A stretch of 64,000 nt of DNA, from NCBI RefSeq assembly GCF_946480185.1, contig NZ_CAMLIG010000001.1:1-64000 (forward strand). The letters are read 5' to 3'. The stretch is from an uncultured Pedobacter sp. (GTDB lineage: Bacteria > Bacteroidota > Bacteroidia > Sphingobacteriales > Sphingobacteriaceae). The notes beneath the pieces are model-generated. The model searched no databases and was not told where the DNA came from. It saw only the letters and a list, made by a program, of their open reading frames with translations. Made by a program: the position numbers and the translations under genes. Below, piece after piece: positions 26,311 to 35,400 of the stretch (positions are counted from its first letter, which is position 1; each line of letters opens with the position of its first letter).

Positions 26311-27060
26311 ATGTATATCATTCCTGCTGTTGACGTTTTAGACCAAAAAATTGTTCGTTTAGTTGAAGGCGATTATAATCAGGTCACACGTTATGAGGTT
26401 TCTTTAGAGGAACAAATTGAAATGTACCAATCCAACGGTACCGAAATTGTTCATATTATAGATTTAAATGGCGCTAAAGGTGATTTCAGTAACCAAAAGT
26501 ACCTAGCTGATATCATCAAAAAAACCGACATGAAAGTGCAATACGGAGGTGGTGTTAGAAGCATTGATAAAGTAAAAGAACTAATTGATGTTGGTATTTA
26601 CCGCGTTATTGTAGGTACTCAAGCAATTACAAACCCAACTTTTCTGGAAGAATTAAGTAAAGAAATTTGCAACAAAACCAAATGCTCTGACCAAGTTGTT
26701 GTAGCTATTGATGTTTTAGACGAGGTCATCAAATATTCTGGTTGGATGGAAAGCTCGCCCATTAAACTGATGGATTACGTTGATAGATGCCTACAGTTGG
26801 GTTTCTTCCGCTTCTTATGTACAGATATCAATAAAGACGGAAAATTAGGTGGCGCTGGTGTTGAATTGTATAAAAAATTGTTGAGCCACTCCCCTTTTAT
26901 AAAATTAATCGCTTCGGGCGGCATCAGCTCAATGGCAGATATCGAAGAACTAAATCAATATCAAATCGAATCTTGTGTGGTTGGTAAAGCCATTTACGAA
27001 AAAAGAATTTCCATCGAAGAAATTAAAAATTGGAATCTGCATAGATTGAGTTCTATTTAA
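26311..27060 (+). CDS. hisA: Phosphoribosylformimino-AICAR-P isomerase
   Basis: The 249-residue TIM barrel catalyses an Amadori rearrangement of ProFAR to PRFAR. The first catalytic Asp lies in [19 protein letters not shown] and the second in [15 protein letters not shown]. Phosphate-binding motifs VQYGGGVRS and IASGGISSM are on opposite halves, as expected for a duplicated half-barrel. A Cys/Lys-rich insertion ([12 protein letters not shown]) follows strand 4 and is unusual but does not touch the active-site motifs. Confidence 0.96.
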   Translation: MYIIPAVDVLDQKIVRLVEGDYNQVTRYEVSLEEQIEMYQSNGTEIVHIIDLNGAKGDFSNQKYLADIIKKTDMKVQYGGGVRSIDKVKELIDVGIYRVIVGTQAITNPTFLEELSKEICNKTKCSDQVVVAIDVLDEVIKYSGWMESSPIKLMDYVDRCLQLGFFRFLCTDINKDGKLGGAGVELYKKLLSHSPFIKLIASGGISSMADIEELNQYQIESCVVGKAIYEKRISIEEIKNWNLHRLSSI

Positions 27061-27074
27061 TCCCCTCGTTCATT

Positions 27075-27830
27075 GTGTTAAGTAAACGTATTATTCCTTG
27101 TTTGGATGTTAAGGACGGCAGAACAGTAAAAGGAGTCAATTTTGTTGATTTACGTGATGCGGGAGATCCTGTAGAATTGGCTTGGCAGTATTCCAATCAA
27201 GGTGCAGACGAACTGGTGTTTTTGGATATCACTGCCACTCACGAAAAACGTAAAACTACCATTGAAATGGTGAAATCCGTTGCTCGGCAAATCAATATTC
27301 CTTTTACCATTGGTGGCGGAATTAGCGAGATAAAAGATGCTGAGGCTCTCTTAAACGCAGGTGCAGATAAAATCTCTATTAATTCTGCCGCAGTACGAAA
27401 TCCGCAATTGATTGACGATTTAGCAAAGGCGTTTGGCGTTCAGTTTGTAGTTTTAGCAGTGGACACCAAACATTTAGCTCAAGGCGATTTTGTTCACCTC
27501 AACGGAGGAAGAATTGCTACGGAATTGCAAACACAGCCTTGGATTAAAAATGCAGAAGAACGTGGTGCTGGCGAAATCCTTTTGACTTCAATGGATAAAG
27601 ATGGAACAAAATCAGGATTCGACAACGTGTTACTGAAACAGATTAACGATATGGTTTCTATACCAGTTATTGCTTCTGGCGGTGCAGGCTGCAGCCAAGA
27701 TTTTGTTGATGTATTCCAGAAAACAGATGTAGATGCCGCGTTGGCTGCTTCTGTATTCCATTATGGAGAAATATTGATTCCAGAATTGAAACAATTATTA
27801 AAAGATCAAAAAATCGAAATAAGGCTTTAA
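27075..27830 (+). CDS. hisF: Imidazole glycerol phosphate synthase cyclase subunit
   Basis: The 251-residue barrel, starting at GTG 27075, uses ammonia from HisH to split PRFAR into imidazole glycerol phosphate and AICAR. The catalytic Asp pair is seen in [18 protein letters not shown] and [15 protein letters not shown]; phosphate-binding loops are IGGGISE and ASGGAGC. Length is normal. It is followed by a small toxin-antitoxin remnant before hisIE, an unusual interruption of the operon. Confidence 0.97.
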   Translation: MLSKRIIPCLDVKDGRTVKGVNFVDLRDAGDPVELAWQYSNQGADELVFLDITATHEKRKTTIEMVKSVARQINIPFTIGGGISEIKDAEALLNAGADKISINSAAVRNPQLIDDLAKAFGVQFVVLAVDTKHLAQGDFVHLNGGRIATELQTQPWIKNAEERGAGEILLTSMDKDGTKSGFDNVLLKQINDMVSIPVIASGGAGCSQDFVDVFQKTDVDAALAASVFHYGEILIPELKQLLKDQKIEIRL

Positions 27831-27846
27831 TTTGTTATCTTTAAAC

Positions 27847-28080
27847 ATGGAATCGTTAACTATCGAAATTATTAATCCTAAAGCTAAAAAGCTACTAAAG
27901 AGCTTAGTAGACTTAAATTTAATTTCCATTTCTAATAGTTCTTCAGACGAAGAAGAATGGGATAGGCTTTCACAAGGGCAGAGAGAAGGAATTGTTGAAG
28001 CACTTGATTCAATTAACGCTGGAAAAAGTATACCGCATTCAGAAGTTGTATTAAAAATGAATAAGATGATAAATGGCTAG
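27847..28080 (+). CDS. Antitoxin of a RelE/ParE-type module inside the his operon
   Basis: With the ATG at 27847 the protein has 77 residues (MESLTIEIINPKAKKLL); a TTG five codons upstream is also in frame. The N-terminal beta-strand plus PKAKKLLKSLVDLNLI segment and the C-terminal GQREGIVEALDSINAGKSIPH segment match Bacteroidetes ParD-like or RelB-like antitoxins. It begins 16 bases after hisF stops and overlaps the toxin gene by eight bases. The frame is intact although the toxin is not. Confidence 0.8.
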   Translation: MESLTIEIINPKAKKLLKSLVDLNLISISNSSSDEEEWDRLSQGQREGIVEALDSINAGKSIPHSEVVLKMNKMING

Positions 28081-28371
28081 GCATATTGCATGGTCACCAG
28101 AATCTGAAAATGATTTATCGATGATCATAAATTACCTAATTTCAGAATGGAATGTAGAAGTCGCCAGCAGATTTTTAAAAGATACTGAGTACCATACTAA
28201 TATCATTGCTAAAAGACCCAAATTATATCCAATCATTTATAAAAAGCAGGGGTTAAGAAATGCGTTATTTCTAAACAAAATAGTTTGATATATTTTTATA
28301 CTGCCGATACAGTTTACATTTTAAGGGTTTTCGGTACACGCCAAAATCCTAATAAATTAAAATTCCAATAA
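28073..28371 (+). pseudogene. ParE/RelE-family toxin, frameshifted
   Basis: The frame starts MARHIAWSPESENDLSMIIN and reads as a ParE toxin to LRNALFLNK, then meets a stop at 28288 after 71 residues. Adding one A to the A4 run at 28277-28280 restores the reading NSLIYFYTADTVYILRVFGT and then RQNPNKLKFQ, ending at TAA 28369-28371. That tail is the typical ParE C-terminus. The lesion removes the last beta strands, so the product is probably inactive. hisIE begins two bases after the restored stop codon, which shows how tightly the module is embedded. Confidence 0.85.
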
Positions 28372-28373
28372 TA

Positions 28374-28961
28374 GTGAAAATAGATTTTACAAAGAGCAAC
28401 GGATTAGTACCAGTTATCATTCAAGATGAGCAAACATTAGAAGTTTTAATGTTAGGCTACATGAATGAAGAAGCCTACAGCAAAACAGAAAAAGAAAAAA
28501 AAGTTACTTTTTTCTCTCGTACAAAAAACCGTTTATGGACAAAAGGAGAAGAAAGCGGAAACTTTCTTCATGTAAAATCCATCAGTATTGATTGCGATAA
28601 CGATACTTTGCTGATTAAAGCTAAACCCGTAGGTCCAACTTGCCATACAGGCTCCAGAAGTTGTTTTAAGACTTCATTCAACCAAAATTTTATTTTCGAG
28701 TTAGAGAATATCATTACAGACCGCTACGAAAACCCAACTGCCAAATCTTATGTTAATAGCTTAAGACAAAAAGGCCTAAATAAAATCGCACAAAAAGTAG
28801 GCGAAGAAGGTGTGGAAACGGTTATAGCGGCTTTAGCAGAAACCGAAACTGATTTGATCAATGAATCTTCTGATCTGGTATTTCATCTTTTGGTTTTGCT
28901 TAAAGAAAAAGGTTTATCTTTAAATGATATTGCAAAAAACTTAGAATCTCGTCATCAATAA
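28374..28961 (+). CDS. hisI: Bifunctional phosphoribosyl-AMP cyclohydrolase / phosphoribosyl-ATP pyrophosphatase
   Basis: The 195-residue HisIE fusion starts at GTG 28374. The N-terminal cyclohydrolase (about residues 1-105) shows VLMLGYMNEEA, the WTKGEESGN motif and zinc-site cysteines in DCDNDTLLIKA and PTCHTGSRSCF. The C-terminal pyrophosphatase (about 110-195) has QKVGEEGVETVIAALAE and LVFHLLVLL. It carries out steps two and three of the pathway. It closes the operon after the toxin remnant; translation probably relied on coupling to the upstream small genes. Confidence 0.96.
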   Translation: MKIDFTKSNGLVPVIIQDEQTLEVLMLGYMNEEAYSKTEKEKKVTFFSRTKNRLWTKGEESGNFLHVKSISIDCDNDTLLIKAKPVGPTCHTGSRSCFKTSFNQNFIFELENIITDRYENPTAKSYVNSLRQKGLNKIAQKVGEEGVETVIAALAETETDLINESSDLVFHLLVLLKEKGLSLNDIAKNLESRHQ

Positions 28962-28984
28962 GTTTTAATTTTGCCCTCGGGAAA

Positions 28985-29019
28985 AAAATCTTTATCATCC
29001 AAAAGTTGATAAAGATTTT
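28985..29019. terminator. Hairpin downstream of hisIE
   Basis: AAAATCTTTATCA (28985-28997) is perfectly complementary to TGATAAAGATTTT (29007-29019), with a nine-base loop. It is the first strong hairpin after hisIE. The T tract on the plus strand is short, so termination may be partial. Confidence 0.55.
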
Positions 29020-29051
29020 CAAGCAATCTCCTGAAGCGAAAATATAAAAAG

Positions 29052-29957
29052 ATGAAAGCCACTACCCTATCCGGCCACAGCAACCCAATTTATACGGTAA
29101 TTAGTCATCCTACCGAACCAATTTTTTATACAGCTGGAAATGACAAAGGAATTGTAGAATGGGATTTAAACACAAAAACACACAAAAGGGTTTTTAAAAA
29201 TGTTCAGCGTACCGTATATGCCTTAGAAATTGTACCAGCACTAAATATATTATATGCAGGTTGTAACGATGGAAACTTATTAATTTTTGATTTAGAAACT
29301 ACATCTCTAAAAACAACGCTTAGTTTAGGTTCTCCGATATTCTCCTTAAAGTATATCCCAAACAAAGAAGAATTAATCTGCACTACAGAAAAAGGCTTAA
29401 TTTTTATTCTATCTACCACGGAAAACCAATTGGTTCATCAATTTCAGTCGGGTGTTGAAAAAGTACGTTCGGTTGCAATTCATGAAAAATTAAACCTAAT
29501 GGCTACGGTTTCTAATGATGAACTGGTACGAATTTACAATTTAGACGATTTTACGTTAATCCAAAAATTTCAGGCACACACAAACGGTGTGGGCGCAGTA
29601 AGTTTTTCACCAGACGGAATTCAACTTATCACAGGTGGAAGAGATGCACATTTAAACAGTTATAATGTTTTCGATTGCTCTTTGATCAGGAAATTTCCGG
29701 CCCACCTTTTTGCAATTTATCAGATTACTTTTCATCCAACAGCACCATTTTTTGCTACAGCAAGCAGAGACAAATCTATAAAAATTTGGAGATCAGATGA
29801 TGGTTCGCTTTTTAAAGTTTTAAGTATTGATAAAGCTAGAGAGGGTCATATTTTATCCGTGAACGATATCGCCTGGAGTAATGATGGTAAATATTTACTT
29901 TCTGTTGGCGACGATAAATTTGTAAAAATATGGGAGTTTGACAATCACTCAATATAA
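29052..29957 (+). CDS. WD40 repeat beta-propeller protein
   Basis: The 301-residue protein consists of about seven WD40 repeats with the expected spacing of 40 residues, for example LSGHSNPIYTVISHP near the start, FQAHTNGVGAVSFSPDG in the middle and GHILSVNDIAWSNDGKYLLSVGDDKFVKIWEF at the end (the latter spans about residues 265-296). No signal peptide or catalytic domain is present, so it is a cytoplasmic scaffold. It begins 90 bases after hisIE on the same strand with a hairpin between them. A role linked to histidine synthesis cannot be shown. Confidence 0.9.
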   Translation: MKATTLSGHSNPIYTVISHPTEPIFYTAGNDKGIVEWDLNTKTHKRVFKNVQRTVYALEIVPALNILYAGCNDGNLLIFDLETTSLKTTLSLGSPIFSLKYIPNKEELICTTEKGLIFILSTTENQLVHQFQSGVEKVRSVAIHEKLNLMATVSNDELVRIYNLDDFTLIQKFQAHTNGVGAVSFSPDGIQLITGGRDAHLNSYNVFDCSLIRKFPAHLFAIYQITFHPTAPFFATASRDKSIKIWRSDDGSLFKVLSIDKAREGHILSVNDIAWSNDGKYLLSVGDDKFVKIWEFDNHSI

Positions 29958-30162
29958 ATTCCATAAAAAGCTGATTATTAAAACTTCGAAATATATCTGA
30001 GTTCTATTACCTCAATAAAGCCACTAATTTCCTCTACCTTTTAGTACAATAGCCACTTAGAAAACCCTGTTTATTGTTTTTTTTGGCATCGCGTTTGTAA
30101 ATATGTAAACTATAGCCTAAAAGTGAGGTTATGCTAATATTTACTTACAAATTTATTCCATC

Positions 30163-30849
30163 ATGAAAACAAATTTTAAATTCAGCAATTGTTATAAAGG
30201 AATGGCAATTGCATTAATCGCATTAACTGGTTTATCATCGTGTACAAAAGACAACACCGAACTTAACGCTAATGCATTTGTACGGGTTGTAAATGCGTCT
30301 GAGAATTCTCCGGCACAAGATTTCTATTTAGATAGCGCTAAGCTAACTTCTAATGCAGTAGCTTACGGAAATCAAAGTGGGTACTTAACTACTACAAACG
30401 GAAAAAAACTCGGAAGATTTAAAACATCTGGTACAGCAACAGTAAACTCATCTGCTACACTAAATATTGATGGCGGTAAATATTACACTGTTTATTATAC
30501 AGGTGGTACTACAAGCTCAGCAAGCTTTACTACAACAGATGAACAAGTTGCAAGTTCTGCAAACAAAGCTAAAGTAAGATTTGTACATTTAAGTTCTGCT
30601 GCTGCATCTCAAGTTGATATTGCAATAAAAGGTGGAGCAAAACTTGTAAACAACCTAGCTTACAAAACAGCTTCAGCTTATCAAGAAGTAGACGCATCAA
30701 CTAATTTTTCTTTATTTGCTGCAGGTTCTTCAACTGTTAGCTTAGACTTAAGCGGATTAAATTTACAGGCAGGTAAAATTTATACTGTTTACATTTCTGG
30801 ATCAACTGCTTTAACTATTTCTTACCACGTTTTAGTAGATAAAGGTTAA
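30163..30849 (+). CDS. DUF4397-domain lipoprotein
   Basis: The 228-residue lipoprotein has its lipobox at Cys27 (LSSC) and a DUF4397 fold. Repeated VRVVNASENSPAQDFYLD and VRFVHLSSAAASQVDIAI strands (the motif Arg-h-h-Asn/His-Ala/Leu-Ser) start the two beta-sandwich modules. Proteins of this kind are common surface lipoproteins in Bacteroidetes, with no enzymatic role known. It stands alone between terminators and has no recognised operon partner. Confidence 0.88.
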   Translation: MKTNFKFSNCYKGMAIALIALTGLSSCTKDNTELNANAFVRVVNASENSPAQDFYLDSAKLTSNAVAYGNQSGYLTTTNGKKLGRFKTSGTATVNSSATLNIDGGKYYTVYYTGGTTSSASFTTTDEQVASSANKAKVRFVHLSSAAASQVDIAIKGGAKLVNNLAYKTASAYQEVDASTNFSLFAAGSSTVSLDLSGLNLQAGKIYTVYISGSTALTISYHVLVDKG

Positions 30850-30872
30850 TTTTTGAGAACAAAACAAATCCA

Positions 30873-30908
30873 AAAAAAGCCGTTAACAAATTTGTTAACG
30901 GCTTTTTT
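30873..30908. terminator. Bidirectional terminator between the DUF4397 gene and gltD
   Basis: A perfect 36-base palindrome, AAAAAAGCCGTTAACAAA at 30873-30890 followed by its exact complement, ends in T6 on both strands. It serves the convergent DUF4397 and gltBD transcripts. Confidence 0.95.
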
Positions 30909-30924
30909 GTTAATAAAAATCTAA

Positions 30925-32403
30925 CTAAACTGCGTCCTCAAACAAATTGATAGCATCCTTACTTTCTAAAGAAGAATGTCCCATTAAATATTCATCAACT
31001 CTACGAGCAGCTTCTCTACCTTCTGATATTGCCCAAACAACTAAAGATTGCCCTCTTCGCATATCACCTGCAGCAAAAACTTTTTCAACGTTAGTTTTGT
31101 ATTTACCTTCTATTGCATCTACGTTTTTACGACCGTCGAGATTTACTCCTAATTGTTGTAGCATTCCTTCGTATTGTGGATTTAAGAAACCCATGGCCAA
31201 GAAAACCCTTTCACAAGGAATAATCTTTTCTGTACCCTCAATACCAGTAAATTTTGTAGGACGACCTAAAAAGTCTTTCTCCCATTCTACTTCACTAATT
31301 TTTAAACCGGTTAAATTTCCTTCAGCATCACCGATAAATTCTTGAGTGTTTATTGCCCAAAAGCGTTCACAACCTTCCTCGTGAGAACTGGTTGTTTTCA
31401 ACAACATTGGATATTGTGGCCAAGGCATATTGATTGTTCTTTCTTTAGGTGGTTGAAACATCAATTCAAACTGAGTAACCGATTTTGCACCCTGTCTGTT
31501 TGAAGTTCCAACACAGTCAGAACCTGTATCGCCACCACCAATCACCACTACGTTTTTACCTTTTGCAGAAATCTCTTCTTCTTTAATCTCAATACCCGCA
31601 ACCCTTTTGTTGGATTGCTTCAAAAACTGCATCGCAAAATAAACACCTTTAAACTGTCTTCCGGGGATTGGTAAATCACGAGGAATGGTAGAGCCACCAG
31701 CTAAAACTACGGCATCAAAACTATCAACTAGTTCATTCGCAGAGATATCTTTTCCAACCTCTGTATTGAACTTAAAATTGATTCCGCTTTCCATCATCAC
31801 ATCAATTCTACGCTGCACAACTGTTTTTTCCAATTTAAAATCCGGAATACCATATCTTAAAAGTCCGCCAGCATAATCATCTCTTTCGTAAACGGTTACT
31901 TCATGTCCAACTTTATTTAACTGTGCTGCAGCAGCCATCCCTGCAGGACCTGAGCCTACAACTGCTACTGTTTTACCTGTTTTTAAAATTGGTTGATATG
32001 CTTTAACAAAACCTTTTTCGTAAGCAATTTCAATGATATGTTTTTCTATCTCTTCAATAGCAACCGCAGGTTTATTTATTCCCAATACACATGCAGATTC
32101 GCAAGGCGCCGGACAAATTCTCCCGGTAAATTCAGGAAAATTATTGGTAGAAGTTAATATTTTATAAGCCTCTTCCCAATTTTCTTTATAAACAGCATCG
32201 TTAAACTCAGGAATAACGTTTCCAAGCGGACAGCCATTATGACAAAATGGAATACCGCAATTCATACATCTTGCAGCTTGCTCATTCAGCTTTTCTGCCG
32301 GATACATTCCAACAAATTCCTTATAATTTTTTACCCTATCTTTTGCAGGTACTTTTTCTGGAAGTTCTCTTCCGAATTCCATAAATCCAGTAATCTTTCC
32401 CAT
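30925..32403 (-). CDS. gltD: Glutamate synthase small subunit
   Basis: The 492-residue flavoprotein passes electrons from NADPH to the large subunit. Its N-terminal iron-sulfur domain shows CMNCGIPFCHNGCPLGN and GRICPAPCESACVLG. FAD and NADPH-binding motifs are VAVVGSGPAGMAAAAQL and VVVIGGGDTGSDCVG. gltB lies directly upstream; the gltD ATG begins one base after the gltB stop, so translation is coupled. It ends at a bidirectional terminator. Confidence 0.97.
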   Translation of the reverse strand: MGKITGFMEFGRELPEKVPAKDRVKNYKEFVGMYPAEKLNEQAARCMNCGIPFCHNGCPLGNVIPEFNDAVYKENWEEAYKILTSTNNFPEFTGRICPAPCESACVLGINKPAVAIEEIEKHIIEIAYEKGFVKAYQPILKTGKTVAVVGSGPAGMAAAAQLNKVGHEVTVYERDDYAGGLLRYGIPDFKLEKTVVQRRIDVMMESGINFKFNTEVGKDISANELVDSFDAVVLAGGSTIPRDLPIPGRQFKGVYFAMQFLKQSNKRVAGIEIKEEEISAKGKNVVVIGGGDTGSDCVGTSNRQGAKSVTQFELMFQPPKERTINMPWPQYPMLLKTTSSHEEGCERFWAINTQEFIGDAEGNLTGLKISEVEWEKDFLGRPTKFTGIEGTEKIIPCERVFLAMGFLNPQYEGMLQQLGVNLDGRKNVDAIEGKYKTNVEKVFAAGDMRRGQSLVVWAISEGREAARRVDEYLMGHSSLESKDAINLFEDAV

Positions 32404-32404
32404 C

Positions 32405-35400
32405 TTAATAAATTGATTCTAATTGCTCCTTTTCTGCTAAAACTCGTTTAAATTCCTTTGGAAATACTTTGATGAATTTCGACGACTCATCTTTCCAATT
32501 CTCAACTAAATTCTTAGCAACTTCGCTTCCTGTTAATTGATTGTGTTTACGTAAAAGTTTAATGATTAACTCTTCGTCTTTTGGACTTAGCGGATCTAAA
32601 TCTACCATCTCCAAATTACAGTTATCCTTAAATTCGCCATCAATATCATATATTAATGCAACTCCTCCACTCATACCCGCAGCAAAGTTTCTACCTGTTT
32701 TACCGATAATTAACGCGATACCACCAGTCATGTATTCACAACCATGATCCCCTACTCCTTCAACAACTGCTGTAGCTCCAGAGTTTCTTACTGCAAAACG
32801 CTCCCCTGCTTGTCCACGGATAAATAATTCCCCAGATGTTGCTCCATAAAGAACAACATTACCTACAATCATGTTATCTTCTGGCGTAAAAGAGGAATCT
32901 TTAGCAGGATAAACCGCTAATTGTGCACCTGACAAACCTTTACCTACATAATCATTTGCTTCGCCCTCTAACTCAAAAGAAATTCCTTTAGCAGCGAACG
33001 CACCAAAACTTTGACCAGCAGAACCCGTAAACTTATAGTTAATGGTATTGTCTGGTAAACCAGCAGAACCGTAAATTTTAGCAATCTCGTTTGAAAGCAT
33101 TGTTCCAACCGTTCTGTCGGTATTTCTAATTGTAAAGTCCCCAAAAACAGGAGTCTTGCTTTCTAATGCCGCTTTTGCATTTTCTAAAAGTTTCCAGTCA
33201 ATAATGTTATCCATTCCATGGTCTTGACTTTCACTATTGTATAAGGTTAAACCTTTTGGATGGACCATTGGGTGCAACAAGGCAGAAAAATCTAATTTTT
33301 TAGCTTTCCAATGTGTGATATCAGGACGCACTTTCAAAAACTGAACACGACCAACCATCTCATTAATAGTTCTAAAACCAAGTTCTGCCATAACTTCTCT
33401 TAGTTCCTGTGCCATAAACTTAAACAGATTAACTACATGTTCTGGTTTGCCTGTAAACAATTTACGTAACTCAGGATCTTGAGTGGCAACACCAACAGGG
33501 CAAGTATTTAGATGACACTTACGCATCATAATACAACCACCAACAACTAATGCCGCGGTTGCAACACCCCATTCTTCGGCCCCTAATAAAGCAGCAATTG
33601 CTAAATCTCTACCTGTTTTCAGCTGTCCGTCGGCCTGTAAAACCACACGGCTTCTTAATTTATTTTTAACTAAAGTTTGATGCGCTTCAGCTAAACCCAA
33701 TTCCCAAGGTAAACCAGCGTGTTTGATAGAACTTATTGGAGATGCTCCAGTTCCACCATCATAACCTGCGATTAAAATCACGTCGGCATGTGCTTTTGCA
33801 ACACCGGCTGCAATTGTACCCACACCAGCTTTAGAAACTAACTTTACGTTAATTCTTGCCGCTCTATTTGCATTCTTTAAATCAAAAATCAGCTGTGCTA
33901 AATCTTCGATAGAATAAATATCATGATGCGGAGGCGGAGAAATTAAGCCCACCCCTGGTGTTGAGTGACGGGTTTTTGCAATCCAATCATCCACTTTGTG
34001 CCCAGGTAATTGACCACCTTCTCCAGGTTTTGCACCTTGCGCCATTTTAATCTGCAACTCATCAGCATTTGTAAGGTAGTTTATAGTTACACCAAACCTA
34101 CCAGATGCAACTTGCTTAATTGCAGAGCGCATAGAATCTCCGTTTTCCAACGGTTTATAACGCATTTCATCTTCGCCACCTTCACCTGTATTACTTTTAC
34201 CACCAATTCTGTTCATCGCGATGGCTAAAGTACTATGAGCTTCGTGAGAAATGGAACCGAATGACATTGCACCAGTAGCAAAACGCTTCATGATGTTCTC
34301 TGCCGGCTCTACTTCGTCAATAGAAATTGATTCACGGTGTTTAGCAAAATCCAAAAGTCCACGTAAAGTGTACATTTTTTCTTTTTGGTTATTTACCGCA
34401 TGCGCATATTTTTTGTAGGTTTCGTAATCCCCAGTTCTTGTAGAGTGCTGTAATAAGTGAACTGTTGTTGGATTAAATAAATGTGCTTCTCCCCTACGTT
34501 TCCACTGATAAATACCACCTTCTGGCAATAACTGTTCTGTATCACCTTTAAATCCGTAAACATGTTTAGATAATGCTTCGCGGGCAATTTCATCTAAACC
34601 TAAACCACCAATTCTACTGATACCACCAGAAAAATAATGATCTACAACTTCTTTACTGATTCCTAATATTTCAAAAATTTGAGATCCATGATAAGACTGT
34701 AAGGTAGAAATCCCCATTTTAGAGAATATCTTCAACAAACCATCACAAACTGCTTTAACATAATTCTTTACAAGAATTTTCTCATCAAGAGGTGTATCGT
34801 ATCTTTCATCAACTTTAATTGCATATATAGATGCTAAAGCTAAGTAAGGATTAATTGCAGTTGCACCAAATGCCAATAAGCAAGCAAAATGGTGAACTTC
34901 CCAAACGTCTCCTGCTTCCACCACTAATCCAACTGCACCTCTTAATCCCTTTTTGATCAAAAAGTGGTGGACAGCAGAAACAGCTAATAAAGATGGAATT
35001 GGAGCATGTTCTGAGTCAATTGCTCTGTCTGATAATATCAGAACCTCGAAACCGTCGTTAACGGCATCTTCTGCATAACGGCAAAGCCTATCAATACCTC
35101 TTTGTAAAGAGCCTTCTAAACCATCTGCTTTAAAGTAAGTTTGTAAAGTTTTAGCATTAAATAAACCAGTATCAATACTTCTCAGTTTTTCTAACTCTTG
35201 GTCATTTAATACCGGTTGCTTTAAGGTTACACAATGGCAATGCATTTTATCCTCATCAAGGATATTGCCGTTATTACCTATAAACGTAGCCAAACTCATT
35301 ACCAAACGCTCACGAATTGGATCTATTGGTGGGTTGGTTACCTGTGCAAAAAATTGTTTAAAATAACTTGAGAGATGTTGCGGACGATCGGACAATACCG

